Assembly (NCBI GenBank): GCA_023140195.1
Contig: JAGLME010000018.1
Span: 124,001 to 188,000 of the forward strand
Reading direction: 5' to 3'
Length of the DNA: 64,000 nt
DNA from: Thermoplasmata archaeon
GTDB lineage: Archaea; Thermoplasmatota; Thermoplasmata; RBG-16-68-12; SOIM01
In this document: positions 6,587 through 15,181 of the stretch, piece after piece
Layout: each line of letters opens with the position of its first letter
Numbering within the stretch: position 1 is the stretch's first letter
Notes under the pieces: generated by a model
Told to the model about the DNA's origin: nothing
The model's database searches: none
Seen by the model: only the letters and a program-made list of their open reading frames with translations
Translations under genes and position numbers: made by a program

Positions 6587-7918
6587 ATGAGCACCGAGGA
6601 AAGAGTGCTGAAGAGGATAGTCCCCTCGAAGTCGGAGGAGGAGCGTCTCAGGGAGGTAATCACCATTCTGAAGAGGATGCTCGAATCCGAAATAGAGAAT
6701 CTGGGTATCGAAGCTCACCCTTTGCTGGTCGGTTCCACATCAAAGGGCACGCACCTGAAGGACCCAGAGATCGACATGTTCGTTTGCTTCTCTCCCTCCA
6801 CCTCCCGCGCCGACCTGGAGAAATACGGCCTGATGCTCGGTGATTACGCCCTCAACAAGCCAGAGAGGCATTATGCTGAACATCCATACCTTTCAGGTGA
6901 TTTCGAAGGGTTCGAGACCGAGATCGTTCCATGTTACGAAGTGAAGGACCCAAGGAAGAAGCTGAGCGCAGTGGACAGGACACCGTTCCATACCGCATAT
7001 GTCAAGGAGAATCTGAAGAAGGGGCAGAACGACGAGGTCCGCCTGCTGAAGAGGTTCGCCAAGGGCATTGGGGTGTACGGTGCGGAGGCGAAGGTCCAGG
7101 GCCTGTCGGGTTATCTCTGCGAACTGCTGGTCCTCAAGTACGGGACCTTCCAGAAGGTCCTCAAGGGCACATCCAGGTGGAGGAATGGATACGTGATTGA
7201 ACTGGACAAGAAGGCCAAGAAGAGGTTCAGGGAACCTTTGGTGTTCATAGATCCTGTTGACTCAGGCAGGAATGTTGCTTCGGCTCTGTCCCTCGATCAG
7301 ATGTCAAGGCTGATGTACCGATCCAAGTCGTATCTGGATAATCCCAAGATCAGCTTCTTCTTCCCCCGTGAACCCAAGAAACCTACCAAGCAGGCAGTTC
7401 AGAAGAAGATGGATGCCAGGGGAACGGACTTCCTTGCGGTCGTGGTCAAGAAGCCAGACGTGGTCGACGACATCCTCTATCCCCAGGTTTGGAAGGCGGA
7501 GAAGTCCATCAGGACCCTCTGCGAGAAGTATGATTTCACAGTTCATGATACCAGCGCCCAAGTGGTGGACAATGAGATACTCATCTTCGTGGAGCTCAAT
7601 TCAGCTGAACTTCCAATGGTCAGGAAACACATGGGACCAGTCCCATGGCTCAAGAACGCGGATGACTTCGTGGAGAAGTGGAAGGGATCGAGGAAGAGGA
7701 TAGCAGGTCCCTATGTCGAGAACGGACGTTTGTTCTTCGATCTGAAAAGGGAATACAGGAACGCAAAGATCCTGCTGAAAAAGGAAGTGAGAACTCTGGG
7801 CCTGGGAAAGAACCTGGACGAAGCAGTATCCAAGACCTTTTATGTTCTCATGAACGAGGAGATTCTCTCCAAGGGTCATACGTTCCCGTTGTCCAAGTTC
7901 CTTCAGAAATCCGTCTAG
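6587..7918 (+). CDS. cca: CCA-adding enzyme (tRNA nucleotidyltransferase), archaeal class I
   Basis: 443 residues from ATG 6587, which sits 27 bp after the TATA box CCTTTTTAACC and is followed by MSTEERVLKRI; the frame extends 32 codons further upstream but that part does not resemble the family. The nucleotidyltransferase head shows GSTSKGTHLKDPEID with the metal-binding Glu61 and Asp63, followed by the archaeal central and tail domains. It builds and repairs the 3' CCA of tRNAs, which fits the two tRNA genes here that lack an encoded CCA. Its 3' end stops one base before a convergent membrane protein gene. Confidence 0.95.
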   Translation: MSTEERVLKRIVPSKSEEERLREVITILKRMLESEIENLGIEAHPLLVGSTSKGTHLKDPEIDMFVCFSPSTSRADLEKYGLMLGDYALNKPERHYAEHPYLSGDFEGFETEIVPCYEVKDPRKKLSAVDRTPFHTAYVKENLKKGQNDEVRLLKRFAKGIGVYGAEAKVQGLSGYLCELLVLKYGTFQKVLKGTSRWRNGYVIELDKKAKKRFREPLVFIDPVDSGRNVASALSLDQMSRLMYRSKSYLDNPKISFFFPREPKKPTKQAVQKKMDARGTDFLAVVVKKPDVVDDILYPQVWKAEKSIRTLCEKYDFTVHDTSAQVVDNEILIFVELNSAELPMVRKHMGPVPWLKNADDFVEKWKGSRKRIAGPYVENGRLFFDLKREYRNAKILLKKEVRTLGLGKNLDEAVSKTFYVLMNEEILSKGHTFPLSKFLQKSV

Positions 7919-7919
7919 G

Positions 7920-8621
7920 TCAGCTTACGGCCGAGAAGGTGAAGGTTGGAGAAGCCTCGGTGTGGCCGTTGACATCCTCTGCAAAAATGTGGAAAATTCT
8001 GCTGTCGCCAGTCGAGAGTGGCAGGGTGTACGAATACGAATCTCCGGAACCTTTGATCATTGGGTAAGATTCAACTGCCGGTGACGTGAACTGGATGACA
8101 ACTGTCTGAACGTCGCTGTTGTCGGTCACTGTCGTCGTCACCGTGAAATCTCGGGTGTCATTGAGTTGCAGCGTGCATGTGTTGACCAATTTGCTGTCCA
8201 GCGTGATCTCTTCGAACCCGGCCCCAGGACATCCAAGCATCCTTACCTTCCCTATCGTGGGATTCGTGAGATCGGAGAACGGCATGTTCAGGATCAGGAC
8301 CCAGATAGCCAGCCAGGTCAGGAAGAACATCGCGCCGTTGCCCACCCAGTCCTTGTTCTCGAACTTGTCGGTCTCGATGTTGAAGAACTGGTAAACGTAC
8401 TTGAGCAGGAAGATGCTTCCGACTCCTATCAGGAAGGCAGCGACCGGCAGCCCGGCAAGCGTGATGACGTAGGCCAATACCGCGATTGGAACGGAAAAGA
8501 CGATGCTGAGGAGCGCGATCTTCGTGTTCCCGATCTCCTTCTGCATGAATTCCACTTCGTCGAACTCGGGCTTCTTGAAGTGCTCCTTCTTCTCTTCGGT
8601 CTTCCTCCTCTTCTTCGCCAC
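7920..8621 (-). CDS. Membrane protein with external C-terminal domain, unknown
   Basis: 233 residues, not recognised. A very basic start (MAKKRRKTEEKK) is followed by three hydrophobic helices between about residues 34 and 115, then an approximately 115-residue Thr/Ser-rich domain predicted outside the cell, ending in a beta-rich fold (FTVTTTVTDNSDVQTVVIQF) reminiscent of immunoglobulin-like domains. Two Cys may form a disulfide. TTTAAAG at about 8645-8651 on the minus strand is 27 bp before the ATG, a good leaderless promoter. Confidence 0.65.
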   Translation of the reverse strand: MAKKRRKTEEKKEHFKKPEFDEVEFMQKEIGNTKIALLSIVFSVPIAVLAYVITLAGLPVAAFLIGVGSIFLLKYVYQFFNIETDKFENKDWVGNGAMFFLTWLAIWVLILNMPFSDLTNPTIGKVRMLGCPGAGFEEITLDSKLVNTCTLQLNDTRDFTVTTTVTDNSDVQTVVIQFTSPAVESYPMIKGSGDSYSYTLPLSTGDSRIFHIFAEDVNGHTEASPTFTFSAVS

Positions 8622-8720
8622 GGCGGTCGATAGTGTGAATTCGCTTTAAATGTTTTCCACATTGCTGGAATGGGTTTCGATAGGATTAACTGGACTGTTG
8701 GCATTCACCAAGTTGGTAGC

Positions 8721-9185
8721 ATGATTGTCGGCGTCATTGGTTCTGATGGGGAGATAGGCGATGAGCAGAGGTCGAACGCGGAAACCGTGGGGAGGTTGGT
8801 CGCCGAGAAAGGCTCCACCCTGGTTTGCGGAGGCCTGGCCGGAGTCATGGAGGCTGCGTGCAAGGGCGCCAAATCGGCTGGAGGACTGACAATCGGCGTT
8901 CTGCCAACGATGGAGAAGGAGTCCGCCAACCCCTATGTAGATATTCCAATAGTCACAGGAATGGGAGTAGCCAGGAATGTGATAATCGTACGGACGGCGG
9001 ACGTGTTGATTGCCGTCGGCGGTCGGTTCGGTACACTGTCAGAGATCGCTCATGCTTTGAGCATGGGGAAGAAGGTGGTCTCATTGAAAAGCTGGGAAAG
9101 CCTCGGATCTGAAGAACCGCCTGAAGGAATGGTCTTCGCATCCACTCCAGAAGAGGCGGTCCAGCTGGCGCTCGAGGACCTCTAG
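8721..9185 (+). CDS. TIGR00725-like (LOG / MoCo-carrier-like) Rossmann protein
   Basis: 154 residues from ATG 8721 (MIVGVIGSDGEIG). The frame allows an ATG at 8670, but the 17 extra residues lie before the usual beginning of the family. The N-terminal GVIGSDG and GGLAGVMEAACKGA resemble nucleotide-binding loops of the lysine-decarboxylase-like LOG and molybdenum-cofactor carrier proteins. The LOG signature PGGxGTxxE appears as VGGRFGTLSE, so the glutamate is kept but the Pro is not. The substrate is unknown; a phosphoribohydrolase or a cofactor-binding role are both possible. It converges with the DUF2085 gene, the stops overlapping by four bases. Confidence 0.75.
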   Translation: MIVGVIGSDGEIGDEQRSNAETVGRLVAEKGSTLVCGGLAGVMEAACKGAKSAGGLTIGVLPTMEKESANPYVDIPIVTGMGVARNVIIVRTADVLIAVGGRFGTLSEIAHALSMGKKVVSLKSWESLGSEEPPEGMVFASTPEEAVQLALEDL

Positions 9186-9874
9186 TCGGAATCCGCGGGC
9201 ATCTCCTGGGACAGTTCGCCCTCCATCACGTATTCTCTGGTCGCCTTGACGGATTTCACCAGTATGGCTATGAGGAATCCTGCAATGAAGCCTGTGGGGA
9301 TGCCCGTGAGGATACGTACGAGATTCGTGCTTTCGTATTCAGTCAAGAACTGGAGTCCTCCGTCCAGGCCCACCGGCAGTACGAGGAGGGTAACGAGAAT
9401 AATCGTGAACCATGTAGCCCCTATCGTGCGGTTGACGTAATCCCTGAACTTACTGGGAAAGACGCTCAGTAGGCCTGCGGAAATGTAGTAGCTCCGCTTG
9501 ACCAGCATACCCGCGAAGAGCCCCAATGTTATGAAAAGGAAGATGAAAACATCTCTCGAACAGACAGGCATCTCGTTGTCGTTGAGGTAGAGCGTCCGGC
9601 TGGATATCTGGTGGCACTGCGCATCGCCGAGGTAGTAGACCGCCTTGGGGTATGGGGGCAAGGTGTCCCACAGTTCCTGAAAGTCCACTCGATTGGCACT
9701 GCCTTCCAGCCCTGAGACCGTGCCCGGGGGGATCGTGAATGGGACAATGAAGATAGATATTGTCCAGACCAGGGATATCAGGAAAAGCACCCAAAGGACC
9801 TTGCTCTCAAAGATCCTCTCTTTCAGAGAATATGCCCCTCCAGCACCTGGTTCTTCCTGCAACTCATTGCTCAT
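9182..9874 (-). CDS. DUF2085 family membrane protein
   Basis: 230 residues with about four transmembrane helices (25-46, 107-125, about 147-168, 190-208). The DUF2085 motifs are present: Cys87-His88-Gln89 followed by SSR, and PVCSRD with Cys105. These conserved Cys/His residues on the external side suggest metal or redox chemistry, but the family's function is not known to me. It lies 32 bp downstream of the small YHS gene on the same strand, so the two are probably one transcript. Confidence 0.75.
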   Translation of the reverse strand: MSNELQEEPGAGGAYSLKERIFESKVLWVLFLISLVWTISIFIVPFTIPPGTVSGLEGSANRVDFQELWDTLPPYPKAVYYLGDAQCHQISSRTLYLNDNEMPVCSRDVFIFLFITLGLFAGMLVKRSYYISAGLLSVFPSKFRDYVNRTIGATWFTIILVTLLVLPVGLDGGLQFLTEYESTNLVRILTGIPTGFIAGFLIAILVKSVKATREYVMEGELSQEMPADSD

Positions 9875-9906
9875 GTCGGCATCTCACGGGTTGGAAAGGT
9901 CGGGTT

Positions 9907-10050
9907 TCACTCCAAGAACTTCTCGGGATCCTGCTCGAACTGCCATTTGCATCCGGGAGCGCAGAAATAATACGTCTTGCCCTTGTACTCCGCAGTCGCG
10001 GCAGGAGCGCTCTCGTCCACTTCCATCTTGCAGACTGGGTCGATAGCCAT
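9907..10050 (-). CDS. YHS domain protein (47 residues)
   Basis: A complete 47-residue YHS-domain protein. It starts MAIDPVCKMEVDESAP and contains YYFCAPGCKWQFEQDP, the DPVC and FC-xxGC-xxxF pattern of the metal-binding YHS/TRASH-like fold found in copper-handling ATPases and monooxygenase partners. The start is supported by a GGAGGT ribosome-binding sequence 5 bases upstream and by a TATA-like box on the minus strand at about 10086-10095. The upstream position to DUF2085 suggests a two-gene metal-related operon; that is inference. Confidence 0.9.
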   Translation of the reverse strand: MAIDPVCKMEVDESAPAATAEYKGKTYYFCAPGCKWQFEQDPEKFLE

Positions 10051-10121
10051 CTCACTACCTCCTCTGGTGTCGAATAATGGTCGTTTTCTATATCAAACCT
10101 TCTCGTTACGAACGTAAGGCA

Positions 10122-10964
10122 TCATCCGATGGCATCCGCGATCTCTTGGGCGACAGAGATCTTACTGTGCTCGCTTTCGACCGTATCCGTCGAGATCACC
10201 TCAGCGCAGTTGTAGAGTTTGTCCATCGCGTCACCTATGAACAGGCCGTGTGTGCACAGGGCAATAATGCTCTCAACGCCTTCCTCCTTCAGCTGCTTGG
10301 TGGCCAATCCCAACGTTCCGCCCGTAGAAATGATGTCGTCCACTATCGCCACCCTCTTCCCGGCGACGTCCAGCGATTTGGTTTTGATCTCAACCGTGGT
10401 GGCGTCATGTCTGATCTTCTCGAGGTAATCGGTGTCGGTCCCCAGGATCTCAGATACACCATTTGCCATTTCCATTCTTCCTTCGTCTGGAGAGAGAACA
10501 ATGTCCACCTTCCCGTCCAGGTGCCGCGCGAATGCCGGAGCTGCCGTCAGATGTGTCACTGGCTTTCCGAAGTACTCCAGCACCTGAGGGTTGTGGATGT
10601 CGACCATAACCACCTCGTCCGTGAACAGCTCGATCCTTTCTGCTATTGCCCTGGCGCTGACAGCCTCCCCGGACTCGAATGCTTTGTCTTGCCTGCCGTA
10701 CCCGAAGTACGGCGTCACGGTGATCAAGTTCTCGATGTCAAAATCATTGACCGCGTCCTGCCATAGGAAGAGCTCCACGATGTTCGGGTCGGGAAGTGTG
10801 GTCTGGACCAGCAACACCTGTTCATCGTTCAGGTCGCCGAGAATGCGCGCATACCCTTCCCCGTCCGGGAACCTCCTGAACTCGGTCTCCACCAAATCCG
10901 CATTCAATACTCTTGCCAGCTCCGCAGCCAGCATTCCAGAAGCCGACCCTCCGATGATCTTCAT
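10122..10964 (-). CDS. prs: Ribose-phosphate pyrophosphokinase (PRPP synthetase)
   Basis: 280 residues, the usual length of archaeal Prs. It makes PRPP from ribose-5-phosphate and ATP. Visible are the N-terminal phosphoribosyltransferase-like fold (RRFPDGEGY), the catalytic flexible-loop region TPYFGYGRQDKAF and the PRPP-binding VAIVDDIISTGGT near residue 210. The minus-strand box AAACTTAACTAA (10991-11002) is about 33 bp before the ATG. Its product feeds both PurF genes at the left edge. Confidence 0.95.
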   Translation of the reverse strand: MKIIGGSASGMLAAELARVLNADLVETEFRRFPDGEGYARILGDLNDEQVLLVQTTLPDPNIVELFLWQDAVNDFDIENLITVTPYFGYGRQDKAFESGEAVSARAIAERIELFTDEVVMVDIHNPQVLEYFGKPVTHLTAAPAFARHLDGKVDIVLSPDEGRMEMANGVSEILGTDTDYLEKIRHDATTVEIKTKSLDVAGKRVAIVDDIISTGGTLGLATKQLKEEGVESIIALCTHGLFIGDAMDKLYNCAEVISTDTVESEHSKISVAQEIADAIG

Positions 10965-11034
10965 GTTATCGATTGGGTGATGTAATGAGGTTAGTTAAGT
11001 TTTGCTTCTGTTGACGACCATCAACTCGGAAGGG

Positions 11035-11046
11035 TTTTTATATATG
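11035..11046 (+). promoter_or_regulatory. TATA element of the archaeosortase gene
   Basis: TTTTTATATATG is centred 29 bp before the ATG at 11069, indicating a leaderless or nearly leaderless transcript and supporting that start. Confidence 0.6.
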
Positions 11047-11068
11047 CACACTTGTATTAATTTGAAGG

Positions 11069-12259
11069 ATGACAATGGCCAGACTGGAAGGTCTATTGGA
11101 TCTGATGAGAAAACGCAGATACCTCTGGATGCTGGTGTGGTTCCTGATTTTCTTTGCCGGATTAGACCTGCTCTGGAACCCGCCGAAGGACTCTGGGCCG
11201 GAGTACTTGATATTGGGGGTTTTCTTCTTCATCATCGGGCTGGCATTCCTTGCATTGCTCTTGGTCCCCAAGGGGAAGTTGAAGATTGAGACCAAGGAAG
11301 GGAACCTGGCCACCGCACTTCTCAACATCATCACCCTGAAGGGCAGGCTGAAGCCGTTCTTCCCGATCTTGGGTATAGCCCTGATCGTCGTTGACCTGCT
11401 CTATAATCTGTACATATCGACAACGCCCGAGATCCTGACCCACGACTCGATAGTCCTGCTCTTTGGAGCGGTGATGATAGCCTACAACTTCATACCCAAC
11501 AGCTACGAGCGTGAACGGGACTTCATTTTTCTGTTCTTCGCTGGACTCATCGCTATACTGGTAGTTCCATTGATGCTCACACGTTTCGTCATTGGGAACA
11601 TCGATGAGAGCGTGAGCTTGTACTCGGCATACCTTCTGGCTCCCGAGGTCTCTGGTTTCCTCAATCTGATCGGGATACCAGCTACCGTGGATTGGTTGAC
11701 CATCACGTTCCCCACGCAGGCGGGCCCGCAAATATCGGTCTACATCAGCACCGCGTGTTCCGGCATTTACTCGTTCACCATCTTCGCCTCGGCGTTCCTA
11801 TCCTTCGTACTGACCGAATATGACAGGGTGGACAGGAAGGTTGGTCTGCTGATGGTCCTGGGCATCATCACCGCCTATGTGGCAAATATCCTCAGAATGG
11901 TCGTCATCGTGCTGGTCGGGTACTACACCTACACCCCGCAGGAAGGTCTGCAGGCCATGCTGGTCGCTCACTCCAACGCCGGATGGCTAATATTCCTGAT
12001 ATGGATAGGCCTGTTCTGGTTCTTGATGTACAGGTTCCTGATAAGGACCGAGGAGCCTGCTGAGGAGGTCCTGGAGGAGAAGCCCATGACCCGATGTGCC
12101 ATCTGCGGGGAGATGATGAAGGTGGACGTTCCCGGAACAAGGTGCGAATGCGGCCAGTTCATTCACCTGGAATGTCTGGAGGATACTGGGAAGTGCCCCA
12201 ACTGCGGTTCCGAGATTCGCATAGACCAGGACCCTGCCACCGGAAGCTCTTTTACCTGA
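11069..12259 (+). CDS. Archaeosortase/exosortase family transpeptidase with C-terminal zinc-binding domain
   Basis: 396 residues, about eight to nine transmembrane helices. The three residues that define exosortases/archaeosortases are in order: Cys230 in TACSGIYSF, Arg276 in ANILRMVV and His301 in AHSNAGW. By family it would cleave a C-terminal sorting signal of exported proteins and join them to a lipid or other anchor. After the last helix come about 70 cytoplasmic residues with C343, C346, C359, C361, H366, C369, C376 and C379, a RING-like or double zinc-ribbon arrangement not part of the usual enzyme. No PGF-CTERM-type tail was found in the proteins of this window, so its substrate is unknown. 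Confidence 0.85.
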   Translation: MTMARLEGLLDLMRKRRYLWMLVWFLIFFAGLDLLWNPPKDSGPEYLILGVFFFIIGLAFLALLLVPKGKLKIETKEGNLATALLNIITLKGRLKPFFPILGIALIVVDLLYNLYISTTPEILTHDSIVLLFGAVMIAYNFIPNSYERERDFIFLFFAGLIAILVVPLMLTRFVIGNIDESVSLYSAYLLAPEVSGFLNLIGIPATVDWLTITFPTQAGPQISVYISTACSGIYSFTIFASAFLSFVLTEYDRVDRKVGLLMVLGIITAYVANILRMVVIVLVGYYTYTPQEGLQAMLVAHSNAGWLIFLIWIGLFWFLMYRFLIRTEEPAEEVLEEKPMTRCAICGEMMKVDVPGTRCECGQFIHLECLEDTGKCPNCGSEIRIDQDPATGSSFT

Positions 12260-12409
12260 ACATTGACCAAACCAGATAAGGTTAAATACGTTGTATTCGA
12301 TTCTTTTACCGCAACCGATGATGTTGTATTAGAGAGAGGGGTAGGCAGCCTGGGCACCCGAACAAGGGCGCCAATTGTCATCCCGACTCCCTACGCGGGC
12401 GTTGGTCAA

Positions 12410-12958
12410 ATGCCAGTTCGAGAATGGTTCAGCCTTCAGTATTTCAGGGTCCAGCAGATTCAAGCCCTGGTTTCTTCAATCCTGGCGATAATGTCGTTTG
12501 CCGTGGTCATTGCGCTGTACTTCAAGTGGGATGACACCAGCCGACTCTTGGTCCTGATCCTCTTTGTCATAGTCGCGGTCTATGCCTTCGCTTGGGTCTG
12601 GGACATGTTCCTCAAGGTGTGGATAGCAAGACAGGTGATCAATGTCAGAAGGAATCCATTCAGCATCTGGAGGATGACACCGAGGGAGCAGATGCAGTAC
12701 AAGGAGACCATTGTCCCCATCATGAAATCCCAGCGGGAGACGATACTCATACTCAATCAGTTCGCCCGGGAGATGGACCTCAACCCAATAGCCACTGTCG
12801 ATCCCGACTCGATTGGACTTTCCGAGGAACAGATCCAGAAATGGGAGAGGATATCTGGAGAAGGCAGGTTCGAACGGGAGGATTATCCTCCTGAACTCAG
12901 GGACGCCGTGTGGGATGAAGCGATCTCCCTAGAGAAGATCAAGAATGGCCACAAGTGA
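12410..12958 (+). CDS. Two-TM membrane protein, unknown
   Basis: 182 residues from ATG 12410 (MPVREWFSLQYFRV). The frame runs back to 12263, but the intervening DNA contains a TATA-like sequence (GGTTAAATACG, about 12280-12290), so I prefer the later start. Two hydrophobic helices (about residues 22-42 and 50-72) precede a charged helical cytoplasmic part with no recognised motif. It follows the archaeosortase on the same strand. Confidence 0.6.
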   Translation: MPVREWFSLQYFRVQQIQALVSSILAIMSFAVVIALYFKWDDTSRLLVLILFVIVAVYAFAWVWDMFLKVWIARQVINVRRNPFSIWRMTPREQMQYKETIVPIMKSQRETILILNQFAREMDLNPIATVDPDSIGLSEEQIQKWERISGEGRFEREDYPPELRDAVWDEAISLEKIKNGHK

Positions 12959-13018
12959 TCATTTCCCATCCAAGAACAGACGATAGTATTTTTTGGGACC
13001 TTCTCATACAGCATTCCC

Positions 13019-13885
13019 GTGAAAGCAGTCATTCCCGCTGCGGGTTTGGGGACCAGGTTTCTGCCGGCGACCAAGGCTCAGCCGAAAGAGATGTTGCCGG
13101 TCGTGGACAAGCCCGCCATCCAGTACGTCGTGGAGGAGGCCGCCAATTCGGGTTACACCGAGATACTCATAATCACTGGAAGGGGCAAGAGGGCCATAGA
13201 GGACCACTTTGACAAGAACATAGAGCTCGAGGAGTATCTATTCAAGAAGAACAGGAAGGAAGCCCTGGCGGAGATGAAGCGGATATGGGAGATGGCCGAG
13301 ATATTCTACGTACGTCAGAAGGAGCCGTTGGGTCTGGGCCACGCTGTTCTGTGCTCACGGAAGTACGTCGGGAATGAGCCTTTCGGGGTCCTACTGGGGG
13401 ACGACATCGTCATCAGCGAGGTGCCGTGCATCCAGCAGTTGACCCAAGTGTTCAACGAGTTCCAGAGTTCTGTCCTGGCGGTGGAAAGGGTCCCCAAAGA
13501 GAAGATGGGTCTGTACGCCATGGTGGTTGGGAAGAAGGTCCGGGACGGTCTGTACAAGATCGAGGACATAGTGGAGAAACCTCCACAGGAGGATGTTGTC
13601 TCGGATATGGGCACCCTGGGAAGATATGTGTTCAACCCCACCATATTCGATCATCTGGAAAGAACTGAACCCGGCTACGGAGGGGAGATCCAGCTCACGG
13701 ACGCCATTAGATCGCTTCTGTCCGAAGAGGATGTCTACGCCTTGGAATTCCAGGGAAAGCGGCACGACGTTGGGGACAAGATGGGCTGGTTGAAGGCGAC
13801 TATTGAGATTGCGATGGAAAGACTTGAGTACAAGGATGAATTGCTAGCTTTCCTCAAGGAAATCAGTCAGGAGGGAACAGAATGA
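13019..13885 (+). CDS. galU: UTP-glucose-1-phosphate uridylyltransferase
   Basis: 288 residues starting at GTG 13019. AAGLGTRFLPATKAQPKEML is the nucleotidyltransferase signature; LLGDD and the GYGGEIQLTDAI segment are typical of GalU. It makes UDP-glucose, a donor for the glycosyltransferases that follow. Its stop overlaps the start of the acyltransferase by four bases, indicating translational coupling. It opens the large glycan island. Confidence 0.92.
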   Translation: MKAVIPAAGLGTRFLPATKAQPKEMLPVVDKPAIQYVVEEAANSGYTEILIITGRGKRAIEDHFDKNIELEEYLFKKNRKEALAEMKRIWEMAEIFYVRQKEPLGLGHAVLCSRKYVGNEPFGVLLGDDIVISEVPCIQQLTQVFNEFQSSVLAVERVPKEKMGLYAMVVGKKVRDGLYKIEDIVEKPPQEDVVSDMGTLGRYVFNPTIFDHLERTEPGYGGEIQLTDAIRSLLSEEDVYALEFQGKRHDVGDKMGWLKATIEIAMERLEYKDELLAFLKEISQEGTE

Positions 13886-14325
13886 GGGGAAAACCCGAGA
13901 AGAAGGTCACCAGCAGGATCAGGGCCGCACTCTTTCAGGTGCCTGCGATGCTCGGTCCGTTCTCCAAGATGAGAGTCTTCTTTCATCGGTTGAGAGGGGT
14001 CAATATCGGAGAGGATGTGGAGATTGGCTATCTTGTTCTGATTGACAATCTGTATCCCGAGAATGTCTTCATCGAGGATGGCGCAGGCATCGGAGCCAGA
14101 TCGACCATTCTTTCTCACGACGCGGCAAACAGGTGGCTGGGGAAAGGGCCAGATATCGTAGGGACAACCGTCATTCGGGAAAGGGCCATGGTTGGGATTC
14201 AATGCATCATCCTCCAAGGCGTAACGGTGGGCAAGGGTGCGATAGTGGGTGCAGGCTCCGTAGTCACCAAGGATGTTCCGGACAACGCAGTAGTCGCAGG
14301 TGTCCCAGCAAGACCCCTGAAGTAG
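13882..14325 (+). CDS. Left-handed beta-helix (hexapeptide) acyltransferase
   Basis: 147 residues. Hexapeptide repeats run through the protein (VNIGEDVEIGY, GAGIGARS, VTVGKGAIVGAGSVVTKDVP) and it ends GVPARPLK, as in Maa/LacA/WbbJ-type sugar O-acetyltransferases. A basic helix precedes the repeats. Coupled to galU by a four-base overlap, it probably decorates a surface glycan. Acceptor and acyl donor are not shown by the sequence. Confidence 0.85.
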   Translation: MRGKPEKKVTSRIRAALFQVPAMLGPFSKMRVFFHRLRGVNIGEDVEIGYLVLIDNLYPENVFIEDGAGIGARSTILSHDAANRWLGKGPDIVGTTVIRERAMVGIQCIILQGVTVGKGAIVGAGSVVTKDVPDNAVVAGVPARPLK

Positions 14326-14326
14326 A

Positions 14327-15175
14327 TTAGTGGGACATGATGTATCCGTAGTAGCCTCTCAGGGCACCAACATATCCAAGGAAGTAAGCTAATGCCACTC
14401 TCGGGTTCCCTCTGAGGAAGGTGTTCCTCGAATCTCGCAGTTGGCTCCTGAGGAATTGTTTCTTGAAGAATCTTATCGCCTCAACGGAATACCGGTGTTT
14501 GGCAAAGAACGCTCCCAAACCTACACGGTAACCGTACATCATCGTTCTGACCTGCGCTCGAGTATCGAGGGGTTCATGACGGATGATGGCCTCAGGCGTG
14601 TATACAACATCATAGCCAGCGTTCATGATCCTGTAATAGATGTCAAGATCCTCTGCTCCACGGTATCTTGTGCCTGGACCAAGTTCCTCATCGAAGAGAC
14701 CAATGTCTGCTATTGCTTCCTTCCGCACCGACAAGTTGTTTCCTCCTCCTATTAACCAAGGAGGAAAGAAATTGTGCCCCTTTTTGAAGACACGTCTTAC
14801 TGGATGCCAATTCGTTGCAGCGTACCAGAGCCCCTCACGTGTCGGAACGGAACCTCCAGTGACACATCCAACATCACCCTCATACTCCTCAACCAGCTTC
14901 TCGACCCATTCTGGTTCGCAAACGCAGTCATCATCCGTCAAGGCGATTATGTCATGCTTGGCCGCCCTGATTCCCACGTTCTTAGCGATTGAGACTCCTC
15001 GGCGCCGTTCAACAATGATCCTCGCAATCGACTGAATTTCCTCGGGAAGGGCCTCGACGGTTGACACGCAGATTATCTCCACATCTTCATAGGTCTGCTC
15101 GGTCAGAGATTCGATGCACCTGACTAGGAGGTCGGATCTTTTCCCATTTGTGCACACAACTACGCTGCAACCCAT
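14327..15175 (-). CDS. GT2 family glycosyltransferase
   Basis: 282 residues, GT-A fold. VVVCTNGKRSDLL begins the UDP-sugar-binding domain, TDDDC is the DxD metal site, and GAEDLDIYYR provides the catalytic ED. A C-terminal amphipathic part (about 230-280) may sit at the membrane. It is the last gene of the minus-strand glycan transcript, six bases after another GT2 gene, and its stop is one base from the convergent acyltransferase. Confidence 0.88.
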   Translation of the reverse strand: MGCSVVVCTNGKRSDLLVRCIESLTEQTYEDVEIICVSTVEALPEEIQSIARIIVERRRGVSIAKNVGIRAAKHDIIALTDDDCVCEPEWVEKLVEEYEGDVGCVTGGSVPTREGLWYAATNWHPVRRVFKKGHNFFPPWLIGGGNNLSVRKEAIADIGLFDEELGPGTRYRGAEDLDIYYRIMNAGYDVVYTPEAIIRHEPLDTRAQVRTMMYGYRVGLGAFFAKHRYSVEAIRFFKKQFLRSQLRDSRNTFLRGNPRVALAYFLGYVGALRGYYGYIMSH

Positions 15176-15181
15176 TCAAAC

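Noticed and set aside
9864-10055. Minus-strand 63-codon Arg-rich frame
   Set aside because: It is a shadow of the YHS gene in another frame; only the YHS frame shows a known domain and a ribosome-binding site.
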